Assembly (NCBI RefSeq): GCF_024752355.1
Contig: NZ_JANTHZ010000003.1
Coordinates: forward strand, 248,001 to 312,000
Source of the DNA: Ancylobacter mangrovi
GTDB taxonomy: Bacteria > Pseudomonadota > Alphaproteobacteria > Rhizobiales > Xanthobacteraceae
Length of the DNA: 64,000 nucleotides
Direction of reading: 5' to 3'
In this document: piece after piece, positions 32,727 to 40,149 of the stretch
How the letters are laid out: every line of letters starts with the position of its first letter
How positions within the stretch are numbered: the first letter of the stretch is position 1
Notes under the pieces: model-generated
The model's input: only the letters and a program-made list of their open reading frames with translations
Database searches by the model: none
Told to the model about the DNA's origin: nothing
Made by a program: the position numbers and the translations under genes

Positions 32727-34360
32727 CAGTCGACCCACACGTCTTCCCAGAAGCTGTAGCCGTCGCTCCACGCCCAGCGCCCGTGCACCCGCGTGGTGGC
32801 GACGTTGATCGCCGCCGTCTCCCACATCGGGAACACCGGCATGTCTTCGGCGAGGATGGCGGAGACCTTCTTGTAGGCCTCGCCGCGCGCCTTGGTGTCG
32901 GTTTTGGCGAGACCCTCGGCGAACAGCTTGTCGACCTCCGGGTTGGAGTAGCCCGACACGTTGCGGAACGGCGTCTTCACGATGGCGTCGGACACGTAGA
33001 GGCGGGCCACGCCGAGCGCGGGGTCGCCGCTGGTCGAATAGGCCTGGATGGTGCCGTCGAAATCCCAGTCCTTGAACACGCGCTCGATCATCACCGCGCG
33101 CGGCACGGCGTCGATGACCAGCTTGATGCCGATCTGGCCCCAGTTGTTGGCCAGCACCTGGGCGATGCGTCCGTAGTCGGTGTCGGCGGAATCGAAGGCC
33201 ATGCGGAAGGTCATGCGCTGGCCGTTGGCATCGGGCTTCAGCCCGGCCTCGTCCAGCGCCGCCGCCGCGGCCTTGAGGTCGAACGGATACTTCTCGGTCA
33301 GGTCGATGGAGGCGTCGTGCGCCCAGCCGAGGCGCGAATCCATGTGGTTGACCATGACTTTGCCGAGCTTCTGGTAAACCACCTGCTGGATGTAGGTCAT
33401 GTTGGTGGCGCGGTAGAGCGCCTGGCGGACCTTCGGGTTGTTGAACGGCTCCTTGCGCACGTTCCAGATGATGATCTTGTCCTCCGGCAGCGCCTTCTCG
33501 CGAAGCTGCAGGTTGGGATCGGCCTTGGCCTCGGCGACGCGGCTCACCGGGAAGAAGTAGAAGTAGGAATAGTCGACCTCGCCGGCCTTCATCGCCAGCA
33601 CGCGGGTGCCGCCGTCCGGGATGATCTTCAGGATCACCTCGTCGAGATAGGGCTTGCCCTCGCGCCAGTAGTCCTTGTTCTTCTCGAGCGTGACGTGGTC
33701 GCCATGCGCCCAGTCCTTCATCTTGAAGGGGCCGGTGCCCACGGGCTTGTCGATCGAGGCCGGGTTGCTGAGCGGGTCGGTGCCTTCGAAGATGTGCTTG
33801 GGCAGCATCGCCGCGCCGCCATAGGCGGTGAGCGAGACCAGCATCGGGCCGTAGGAGGAGGTGAGGGTGATCACCAGCGTCTCGGGATCGGGCGCCTCGA
33901 TGGACTTGATCTTGGAGGCGGCGGCCTTGAAGCGGCTGCCATACTTGGCGCTCACTTCCTCCAGCGAATACTTGGCATCGGCGGAGGTGAAGTCCTTGCC
34001 GTCGTGCCACTTCGCCTTGGCGAGCTTGAAGGTATAGATCAGCCCGTCATCCGAGATGGTCCAGGAAGAGGCGAGGTTGGGGCCGGCGGTGAAGTCGGAT
34101 TCGATGCGCGTCAGGCCCTCATAGATGAAGGAGCCGAGGGTCGATTCCGGCACGCTGGTGGTGAGGCTGGTGTTGCAGGAGGAGGGGTCGGCGGAGATCA
34201 CCACCACGAAGCTGCCGCCCGACTTCGGCGTGCCCTCGTCGCTGGCCTGAGCGAGCGCTTCGGCATGGCCGGAGATCAGCGGCGCGGCATAGGGCGCGAG
34301 CGCTGCAGCGGCGCTCATCGTCACAAAGCCACGGCGAGTAATCAGCCCATCCTTCTTCAT
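32726..34360 (-). CDS. Oligopeptide-type ABC substrate-binding protein (SBP family 5), Tat-exported
   Basis: This 544-residue periplasmic binding protein begins with a twin-arginine signal (ITRRGFVTMSAAAALAPYA, Arg9-Arg10). The mature part has family-5 features: SADPSSCNTSLTTSVPE, the EGLTRIESDFTAGPNLASSW region, YTFKLAKAKWHDGKDFTSAD, and PVGTGPFKMKDW. EppA, the EDTA-binding protein of Chelativorans, belongs to the same broad family. It leads the minus-strand operon that continues with MmgE/PrpD, permeases, ATPases and lyase, so it should bind the compound that these enzymes cleave. Confidence 0.88.
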   Translation of the reverse strand: MKKDGLITRRGFVTMSAAAALAPYAAPLISGHAEALAQASDEGTPKSGGSFVVVISADPSSCNTSLTTSVPESTLGSFIYEGLTRIESDFTAGPNLASSWTISDDGLIYTFKLAKAKWHDGKDFTSADAKYSLEEVSAKYGSRFKAAASKIKSIEAPDPETLVITLTSSYGPMLVSLTAYGGAAMLPKHIFEGTDPLSNPASIDKPVGTGPFKMKDWAHGDHVTLEKNKDYWREGKPYLDEVILKIIPDGGTRVLAMKAGEVDYSYFYFFPVSRVAEAKADPNLQLREKALPEDKIIIWNVRKEPFNNPKVRQALYRATNMTYIQQVVYQKLGKVMVNHMDSRLGWAHDASIDLTEKYPFDLKAAAAALDEAGLKPDANGQRMTFRMAFDSADTDYGRIAQVLANNWGQIGIKLVIDAVPRAVMIERVFKDWDFDGTIQAYSTSGDPALGVARLYVSDAIVKTPFRNVSGYSNPEVDKLFAEGLAKTDTKARGEAYKKVSAILAEDMPVFPMWETAAINVATTRVHGRWAWSDGYSFWEDVWVD

Positions 34361-34418
34361 TCGACCCGAGTCCCCTTTGTCCGGCTTTTGTGGAAGGTTC
34401 AGTATTCGTTGATTATGG

Positions 34419-34463
34419 GCGCCCGGAAGGGCGCAAAAATTCCCGCGCCTTTACGCAAAGGCG
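34419..34463 (-). promoter_or_regulatory. Two hairpins in the 5' leader of the importer operon
   Basis: One stem has 6-nt arms (GCGCCC/GGGCGC) with a 4-nt loop, the other 7-nt arms (CGCCTTT/AAAGGCG) with a 4-nt loop. Both lie 59-103 nt upstream of the binding-protein start. Read on the minus strand, a run of five Ts sits between them, so the upstream stem could act as a weak attenuator. This is a structural observation only. Confidence 0.35.
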
Positions 34464-34484
34464 TGAAATTACGTATTTACATCA

Positions 34485-34577
34485 TCATTTTGTAGGGTAT
34501 TTACGGGCTTCGGGCGGGTAAAATACATAAAACGTTGATGCTGATTTAAAAAAACCGAAGTCGATCATCATTGACAT
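34485..34577 (-). CDS. Possible 30-residue leader peptide, Phe/Tyr-rich
   Basis: The frame starts with Met-Ser-Met-Met-Ile-Asp and contains five Phe and three Tyr among 30 residues. AGGGG lies 4 nt before the ATG. It ends just before the two hairpins in the leader of the importer operon. This arrangement resembles an attenuation leader, but the frame is short and lies in AT-rich DNA, so it may be chance. Confidence 0.2.
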   Translation of the reverse strand: MSMMIDFGFFKSASTFYVFYPPEARKYPTK

Positions 34578-34712
34578 GACACCCCTATTTGGCGGCCGAT
34601 AGACGGCGCGCGAGGCCCCTCGCGCGGGAGCCGGCACAGGGTCGCCGGCGCGTCGTTTCCGGCCGGTGCGCCGGGGGAGCGGTGCGAAGAAAGTAGCGGT
34701 GCGAACGACGTC

Positions 34713-35891
34713 ATGCCTCTGCCGCGACTGTTCCAGCCGATCGCCCTGAAGGGGGTCACCGCCCGCAACCCGATCGTCGCCTCGCCGATGTGCCAATACA
34801 GATCGGTCGAGGGCAGCCCGACCGACTGGCATTTCCTGCATATGGGCCGCTACGCGCTCGGCGGCGCGGGCATCGTCTTCTACGAGGAGACGGCGGTGGA
34901 GGACCGCGGGCGCAAGACCCATGGCTGTGCCGGGCTCTACCGCGACGACCAGATCCCCGCCTTCCGGCAGGTGACCGAGCTGGTGCGCGGCCTCGGCGCG
35001 GTGCCGGCGATCCAGCTTGGCCATGCCGGCGGCAAGGCGTCCGCGCACGGCCCGCTGGCCGATCGCGCGCCGCTCACCCAGGACGACGCGCGTACCGGCC
35101 GCCCACCCTGGCGGCGCATCTCGGCGAGCGCGGTCGCCGCCGGGCGCGACCTTCCGGTGCCCGACGAGATGTCGAAGGGCGACATCGCCGACGTCGCCGC
35201 GGCCTGGGCCGAGGCGGCGCGGCGCAGCCTCGAAGCCGGGTTCGACATCCTCGAGATCCACGGCGCGCACGGCTACCTGATCCAGCAGTTCCTCTCGCCG
35301 CTGATCAACCACCGCACCGACGAATATGGCGGCGAGCGCGCCGGGCGGATGCGCTTCGCGCTGGAGGTCACGCGCGCGGTGCGCGAGGTGTGGCCCGACG
35401 ACAAGCCGCTGTTCTTCCGGGTCTCCAGCATCGACGGCAAGGGCGGCGTGTGGTCGCTCGACGACACGGTGGCGCTGGCGCGCGAGCTCGTCGCCTGCGG
35501 GGTCGATGTGATCGACTGCTCGTCCGGCGGGCTCGAGGGGCCGACCGACATGCCGCTGGTACCGCGTGTTCCCGGCTTCCACCTTCCCTATGCCGGCCGC
35601 ATCAAGGCCGAGCTCGGCGCGCTCACCATGGCGCCGGGGCTGATCACCACCGCCCCGCAGGCCGAGGCGATCCTCGAGAGCGGCGTGGTCGACCTGATCG
35701 GCATGGCGCGCGAGCTGATGTTCAACTCCGACTGGCCGGTGCATGCCGCGCGCGAGCTGGGCGTTCAGGACTATCTCGACCTGTTTCCGCGCGACTTCTC
35801 GTTCCGGCTCAAGGCGCGGATCGAGCAGGGCCGGATGCCGGTCAACCAGCCCGCTGCGGGCGCCGAGGGACGGGCGGCGGCGGGAGGCTGA
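34713..35891 (+). CDS. Old Yellow Enzyme family NADH:flavin oxidoreductase (YqjM/NamA type)
   Basis: This 392-residue FMN enzyme has the N-terminal VASPMCQYRS with Cys27, the position of the redox-tuning cysteine of YqjM-type enzymes. It also has HFLHMGRYALGGAGIV, IQLGHAGGKA and the active-site region IHGAHGYLIQQFLSPLINHR. Such enzymes reduce activated C=C bonds with NAD(P)H. It is divergent from the importer operon and 84 nt upstream of a third monooxygenase gene. It may act on an unsaturated intermediate or serve general redox needs. Confidence 0.88.
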   Translation: MPLPRLFQPIALKGVTARNPIVASPMCQYRSVEGSPTDWHFLHMGRYALGGAGIVFYEETAVEDRGRKTHGCAGLYRDDQIPAFRQVTELVRGLGAVPAIQLGHAGGKASAHGPLADRAPLTQDDARTGRPPWRRISASAVAAGRDLPVPDEMSKGDIADVAAAWAEAARRSLEAGFDILEIHGAHGYLIQQFLSPLINHRTDEYGGERAGRMRFALEVTRAVREVWPDDKPLFFRVSSIDGKGGVWSLDDTVALARELVACGVDVIDCSSGGLEGPTDMPLVPRVPGFHLPYAGRIKAELGALTMAPGLITTAPQAEAILESGVVDLIGMARELMFNSDWPVHAARELGVQDYLDLFPRDFSFRLKARIEQGRMPVNQPAAGAEGRAAAGG

Positions 35892-35975
35892 CGCAACGGG
35901 CGAAGGCGGCGGACAGGCAGGCGGCGGCGACGGGCCGCGCATCGGGCAGCAGAAGACAATCCGGCAGAAGAGAGA

Positions 35976-37301
35976 ATGACGAAGGCACGGCACATCAAGT
36001 TCGGCACATTCCTTTCGGTCGGCGGCGAGCACGTCGCCGCCTGGCGCCATCCCGACACCGCCCCGCATCTGCATGGCAGCTTCGCCGCCAATCTGGAGCT
36101 CGCCCGCGCCGCCGAGGAGGCGCTGCTCGACCTGATCCTGGTCGCCGATGTGGGGCCGCCGATCCTGGCGCCGATGGAATCGCTGAGCACCGACCCGGTG
36201 ATCGAGCGGCTCGACCCGCTGGTGACGGTGTCGGCGCTGGCGGTCTCGACCCGGCATATCGGGCTGATCTCGACCGCCTCGACCACCTTCGAGCAGCCCT
36301 ACCATGTCGCGCGCCGCATCGCCTCGCTCGACCATGTGAGCGGCGGGCGCGCCGGCTGGAACTGCGTGACCAGCTCCAACGTCGCCATGGCGCTCAACTT
36401 CAGCAACCGGGAGCACCTCGCCCCGGCCGAGCGCTACGCCCGGGCGGAGGAGTTCGTCGACGTGGTGCGCGGGCTGTGGAACAGCTGGGACGACGACGCC
36501 TTCGTGCTCGACCGGGACGGGCCGCGCTATTTCGAGCCCGCCGGGCTGCACGTGCTGAACCATGCCGGGAAGTACTTCTCCGTGCGCGGCCCGCTCGACG
36601 TGGCGCGCTGCCCGCAGGGGCAGCCGGTGATCGTGCAGGCGGGCTCCTCCGAGCCCGGGCGGGCGCTGGCGGCGCGGGTGGCGGACGTGGTGTTCACCAC
36701 CCACACCACCACCGAGGCGGCCTGCGCCTTCTATGCCGACATCAAGGCGCGGGCGGCTTCCTATGGGCGCGACCCGGATTCGGTGCTGGTGCTGCTGGCG
36801 CTGATGCCCTCGATCGGCCCTACCGAGGCCGAGGCGAAGGAGCGGCTCGAGGCACTTGACCGGCTGATCCCGGCGCCGATCGCGCTGGCGCGCCTGTCGG
36901 CCAAGCTCGGCAGCATCGACCTGTCGGGCTACGACCCGAACGCGCCCCTGCCCGAGGACCTGCCGGCCGGCACCGGCATGCTGAGCCGGCGCCAGCCCTT
37001 CATCGACCTCGCCAAACGCGAGGGGCTGACCATGATGGAACTCGCCGCCCGCACCGCCGGCAATCGCGGGCACTGGACCGTGGCGGGCACCGGCGTCCAG
37101 ATCGCCGACGCGATCCAGCAGCGCTTCGAGGTTGGCGCGGCGGACGGCTTCCTGCTGGTGCCGCCGCTCTCGCCCTCCGGGCTCGGCGACTTCGGGCGCG
37201 AGGTGGTGCCGGTTCTGCAGGAACGCGGGCTCTACCGCACCGGCTATGACGGGGCGATGCTGCGCGAGATGCTCGGCCTGCCGCGCCCGGCCATGGCGTA
37301 G
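35976..37301 (+). CDS. NtaA/EmoA-type FMN-dependent monooxygenase (third paralogue)
   Basis: This 441-residue protein resembles the two other monooxygenases of the window: STASTTFEQPYHVARRIASL, AGWNCVTSSNVAMALNF, RPVIVQAGS-like QPVIVQAGSSEPGRALAAR. It lacks some of the sequence LDFFFLADS, having LDLILVADVGPP in that place, so it is the most divergent of the three. It follows the Old Yellow Enzyme gene closely, and the pair is probably co-transcribed. Reduced flavin must come from a partner. The substrate is unknown. Confidence 0.85.
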   Translation: MTKARHIKFGTFLSVGGEHVAAWRHPDTAPHLHGSFAANLELARAAEEALLDLILVADVGPPILAPMESLSTDPVIERLDPLVTVSALAVSTRHIGLISTASTTFEQPYHVARRIASLDHVSGGRAGWNCVTSSNVAMALNFSNREHLAPAERYARAEEFVDVVRGLWNSWDDDAFVLDRDGPRYFEPAGLHVLNHAGKYFSVRGPLDVARCPQGQPVIVQAGSSEPGRALAARVADVVFTTHTTTEAACAFYADIKARAASYGRDPDSVLVLLALMPSIGPTEAEAKERLEALDRLIPAPIALARLSAKLGSIDLSGYDPNAPLPEDLPAGTGMLSRRQPFIDLAKREGLTMMELAARTAGNRGHWTVAGTGVQIADAIQQRFEVGAADGFLLVPPLSPSGLGDFGREVVPVLQERGLYRTGYDGAMLREMLGLPRPAMA

Positions 37302-37375
37302 GGCCGCCGGGCCGGCCGCTTGCGGTCGCGGCCACGGCGGACGACCATGGCGCGAGCGAGCGGGGAGAGACGCAG

Positions 37376-37768
37376 ATGGACCAGGTCACCGGCGGGTGCC
37401 TGTGCGGCAATGTGCGGATCGTGGCGCGGGGGCGCCCGTACCGGGTCGGCCTGTGCCACTGCCTCGACTGCCGCAAGCATCACGGCGCGCTGTTCCACGC
37501 CTCGGCGATCTTCCCCGAGGAGGCGGTGACGGTCGTGGGCGAGACGCGCGACTATGACGGGCGGTTCTTCTGCCCGCGCTGCGGCTCCTCCGTGTTCGGG
37601 CGCAGCGGCGACGAGATCGAGGTCAATCTCGGCGCGCTCGATGCGCCCGACCGGTTCGTGCCGACCTACGAGCTCTGGACGATACGCCGCGAATCCTGGC
37701 TGCCGCCGTTCCCGCTTGCGCACCGCTACGCGCGCGACCGCGAGGGCACGGGCCGATCCGAGGAATAG
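37376..37768 (+). CDS. GFA-family zinc-binding protein (CENP-V/GFA domain)
   Basis: This 130-residue protein shows the zinc-site pattern of the glutathione-dependent formaldehyde-activating family: C8 and C10 in GCLCG, C27, C29 and C32 in CHCLDCRK, and C66 and C69 in CPRCGSS. Family members bind zinc and, in a few cases, glutathione adducts. NtaA- and EmoA-type reactions release glyoxylate, and N-demethylations release formaldehyde, so a detoxifying role is conceivable but unproven. GGGGAGAGA precedes the ATG. Confidence 0.8.
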   Translation: MDQVTGGCLCGNVRIVARGRPYRVGLCHCLDCRKHHGALFHASAIFPEEAVTVVGETRDYDGRFFCPRCGSSVFGRSGDEIEVNLGALDAPDRFVPTYELWTIRRESWLPPFPLAHRYARDREGTGRSEE

Positions 37769-37779
37769 GCGCGGGTGCA

Positions 37780-37808
37780 TTGACACCGGCGGCCCGGCCG
37801 CCTAGGGA
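37780..37808 (+). promoter_or_regulatory. Candidate promoter of a small RNA or leader
   Basis: A consensus -35 box TTGACA is followed after exactly 17 nt by TAGGGA, a weak -10 box. Transcription would start near 37815, about 80 nt before a strong terminator. Confidence 0.35.
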
Positions 37809-37814
37809 AATTCA

Positions 37815-37894
37815 TCCGCCAGCCCGGCTGGCCGTAAGCGTTTAACGTCAAGCAACGCACTCAACGATCCTCGTCGATCGGAGTGCGTTTTTTT
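37815..37894 (+). ncRNA. Candidate small RNA (or prematurely ended leader) with intrinsic terminator
   Basis: Between the promoter-like boxes and the T-run lies an element of about 80 nt with no open frame. It has a 5' hairpin GCCAGC-CCG-GCTGGC (37818-37832), a single-stranded linker (TTTAACGTCAAG) and a strong terminator. This is the layout of many bacterial small RNAs. It could instead be an attenuated leader of the MFS gene 37 nt downstream. The 5' end is inferred. Confidence 0.4.
37854..37894 (+). terminator. Rho-independent terminator
   Basis: AACGCACTC pairs with GAGTGCGTT (nine bases). Inside this, CGATC pairs with GATCG across a small bulge, and seven Ts follow directly. It is the best intrinsic terminator in the window. 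It ends either the candidate small RNA or transcripts from the GFA-family gene 86 nt upstream. Confidence 0.8.
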
Positions 37895-37931
37895 GCGTCC
37901 GCTCGACCGAGGTTGTACCTCGGGACCTTCG

Positions 37932-39119
37932 ATGCCCTTCCAGTCCATCCGCGATCCGGCGCAGGCGCGCCTGCTGCTGCTCACCTTCATTCTCTTCCTT
38001 TCCTATCTGTGCGTCGGCATGGCGCTTCCCGTCGTGCCGGTGTTCGTCACCCGCCAGCTCGGCCTCGACAATGTCTGGGCCGGGCTCGGCGTGGGCATCG
38101 CCTTCCTCGCCACCATCCTCACGCGCGGCTATGCCGGCGAGCTCGCCGACCGGCGCGGGGCGAGGCTAGCGGCGGCGCGCGGGCTCGGCTTCTACGTGGC
38201 GGGTGCGCTGACCTCGCTCGGTGCGGGGCTGCTGACCCCGGCGCCGTGGACGGCGTTCGCGATCCTGCTCGCCGGCCGGCTGCTGCTCGGGCTGGGCGAG
38301 AGCCTGGTCGCGGTCGGCGTGATCGCCTGGGGCATCGGGCTCGTCGGCCCGGCGCGCTCGGGCCGGGTGCTGGCGCTGATCGGCGCGGCGATCTACGGCG
38401 CGCTGGCGCTCGGCGGGCCGGTCGGCCTCGTGCTGCTCGACCGGTTCGGCTTTTCAGGGGCGATGGCCGCGAGCGCGGTGCTGCCCTGCCTCGGCCTCGC
38501 CGCGATCGCGCGGCTGCCCGGCGTCGCCACGGTGCCGGCGGGGGCGCGCCCGTCCTTCTGGAGCGTGGTCGGCCGGATCTGGCCGCACGGGGCGATCGTG
38601 TGCCTGCAGGGCATCGGCTTCGCCGCCATCGGGTCGTTCTTCACGCTCTATTTCCTCGACCGCGGCTGGAGCTATGCCGGGCTCGGGCTCACCGCCTTCG
38701 GCGCCGGCTTCGTGCTGGTGCGCCTGCTGCTCGGCCACCTGCCGGACCGCATCGGCGGCCTGCCCGTGGCGACCGGCTCGCTGGCGGTGGAGGCGCTCGG
38801 CCAGGCGTTGATCTGGAGCGCGCCGGGCCCGCTCACCGCCCTCGCCGGAGCGTTCCTGACCGGGCTCGGCTGCTCGATGATCTTTCCTTCCATGGGGCGG
38901 GAGGTGGTGCGGCTCGTCGCGCCGCATCTGCGCGGCACGGCGCTCGGCGGGTTCTCCGCCTTCCAGGACCTCGCCTACGGGCTGACCGGGCCGCTGGCCG
39001 GGCTGCTCGCGGACCACGCCGGCTATGGCCGCGTGTTCCTGATCGGCGCCGGCGCGGCGGCGGCCGGCCTGGTGATCGCGCTGGCGCTGCGGCGGGCGCG
39101 GTCGATGGCGTTCGAGTGA
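37932..39119 (+). CDS. MFS transporter (YhhS/arabinose-efflux type)
   Basis: This 395-residue membrane protein has about twelve membrane segments and the loop motif GELADRRGARLAAARG after the second. It resembles the YhhS-like group of drug or metabolite exporters. The ATG before PFQSIRDPAQARLLLL is preferred; an upstream in-frame ATG overlaps the terminator. It stands alone; the next gene on the right reads the other way. Confidence 0.82.
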   Translation: MPFQSIRDPAQARLLLLTFILFLSYLCVGMALPVVPVFVTRQLGLDNVWAGLGVGIAFLATILTRGYAGELADRRGARLAAARGLGFYVAGALTSLGAGLLTPAPWTAFAILLAGRLLLGLGESLVAVGVIAWGIGLVGPARSGRVLALIGAAIYGALALGGPVGLVLLDRFGFSGAMAASAVLPCLGLAAIARLPGVATVPAGARPSFWSVVGRIWPHGAIVCLQGIGFAAIGSFFTLYFLDRGWSYAGLGLTAFGAGFVLVRLLLGHLPDRIGGLPVATGSLAVEALGQALIWSAPGPLTALAGAFLTGLGCSMIFPSMGREVVRLVAPHLRGTALGGFSAFQDLAYGLTGPLAGLLADHAGYGRVFLIGAGAAAAGLVIALALRRARSMAFE

Positions 39120-39138
39120 GCGGGCCGAGTGCCCGCGT

Positions 39139-40029
39139 TCAGCGCAGGCGCTCGGCCAGGAAGTCGACGAACACCCGTACCCGCGCCGGCATGTTGGCGC
39201 CGCCGACGAAGACGGCGTGGATCGGCTCGACGTCGCCCGGGTTGAACGCCTCGAGCAGGGGCACGAGCCGGCCGGCGGCGAGATCGTCGACCACGCCGAA
39301 ATTGCCGACACGGGTGATGCCGACGCCGTCGAGCGCGAGCTGGCCCAGTGTCTCGCCATTATTGGCCTCGATGTTACCGGTCACGGTGAGCGCGTAGTCG
39401 CGCCCCTCGCGCCGGAACGGCCAGACCGGCTCGGCGCGGCGGAAGTTGAAGTTCAGGCAGTTGTGCCCGTGCAGGTCCTCGGGCACGCGCGGCGTGCCGT
39501 GCCGCGCCAGATAGGCGGGCGAGGCGACGATGCTGCGGCCGGTCTCGCCGATCCGGCGCGCGGTCAGCGCGCTGTCGGCCAGCGGGCCGAAGCGGATCGC
39601 CACGTCCGCCTGCCCGCCCGCCACGTCCACCACCGTGTCGGTCAGGCTGATGTCGACCAGTATGTGCGGGTAGCGCCGGGCGAAGTCGCCCAGCAGCGGC
39701 ACCACGCACAGGCGCCCATGCGAGAACGCGGCGCTGACCCGCAGCCGCCCGCGCGGCGCGCCCTGGTCGGCGATCACGCGCTCGGCCTCGTCGAGATCGG
39801 CGAGGATGCGCCGCGCCGCGCCGAGATAGCCGAGCCCTTCCGCCGTCAGCGTCAGCGCCCGGGTGGAGCGGATCAGCAGCCGCACGCCGAGCCGCGCCTC
39901 GATGCGGTCGATGGTGCGGCTGATCGCCGAGGGGGTGAGTTGCAGCGCCCGGCCGGCGGCCGAGAAGCTGCCCGTGCGCGCCACCGCCGAGAACACTTCC
40001 AGCTCGCGCGCGCGATCCGCGCCTTCCAT
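39139..40029 (-). CDS. LysR-family transcriptional regulator
   Basis: This 296-residue regulator has an N-terminal helix-turn-helix (ELEVFSAVARTGSFSAAGRA, LTPSAISRTIDRIEARLGV) and an effector domain of the DmlR/CrgA group (VDISLTDTVVDVAGGQADVAIR, HNCLNFNF). It is divergent from the aldo/keto reductase gene and probably controls it and the MFS gene after it. An ATG two codons upstream is an alternative start. CATCTTTGC occurs at 40033 and again at 40099 between the genes. Confidence 0.88.
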   Translation of the reverse strand: MEGADRARELEVFSAVARTGSFSAAGRALQLTPSAISRTIDRIEARLGVRLLIRSTRALTLTAEGLGYLGAARRILADLDEAERVIADQGAPRGRLRVSAAFSHGRLCVVPLLGDFARRYPHILVDISLTDTVVDVAGGQADVAIRFGPLADSALTARRIGETGRSIVASPAYLARHGTPRVPEDLHGHNCLNFNFRRAEPVWPFRREGRDYALTVTGNIEANNGETLGQLALDGVGITRVGNFGVVDDLAAGRLVPLLEAFNPGDVEPIHAVFVGGANMPARVRVFVDFLAERLR

Positions 40030-40149
40030 TCGCATCTTTGCGTCCAGATCAAAAATGTTTGGCCTCGGCCACGTCTACTGCGCCGCGGAGGCGTCGTCCA
40101 TCTTTGCCGAAACGTCATCATCGACATCATCTCACTTCTGGAGGCGAGC

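Larger units (their letters stand above)
34361..34712. other. AT-rich divergent promoter region with two hairpins and a possible leader peptide
   Basis: This 352-nt gap separates the minus-strand importer operon from the plus-strand Old Yellow Enzyme gene. Positions about 34470-34580 are AT-rich and probably hold both promoters. Two hairpins lie on the importer side at 34419-34434 and 34446-34463. A 30-codon frame on the minus strand is listed separately. Confidence 0.5.

Noticed and set aside
34485..37073. 862-codon open frame on the minus strand
   Set aside because: It is antisense to the Old Yellow Enzyme and third monooxygenase genes, which have recognisable motifs, and its own translation has none. 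Only its last 30 codons, outside those genes, were considered as a possible leader.
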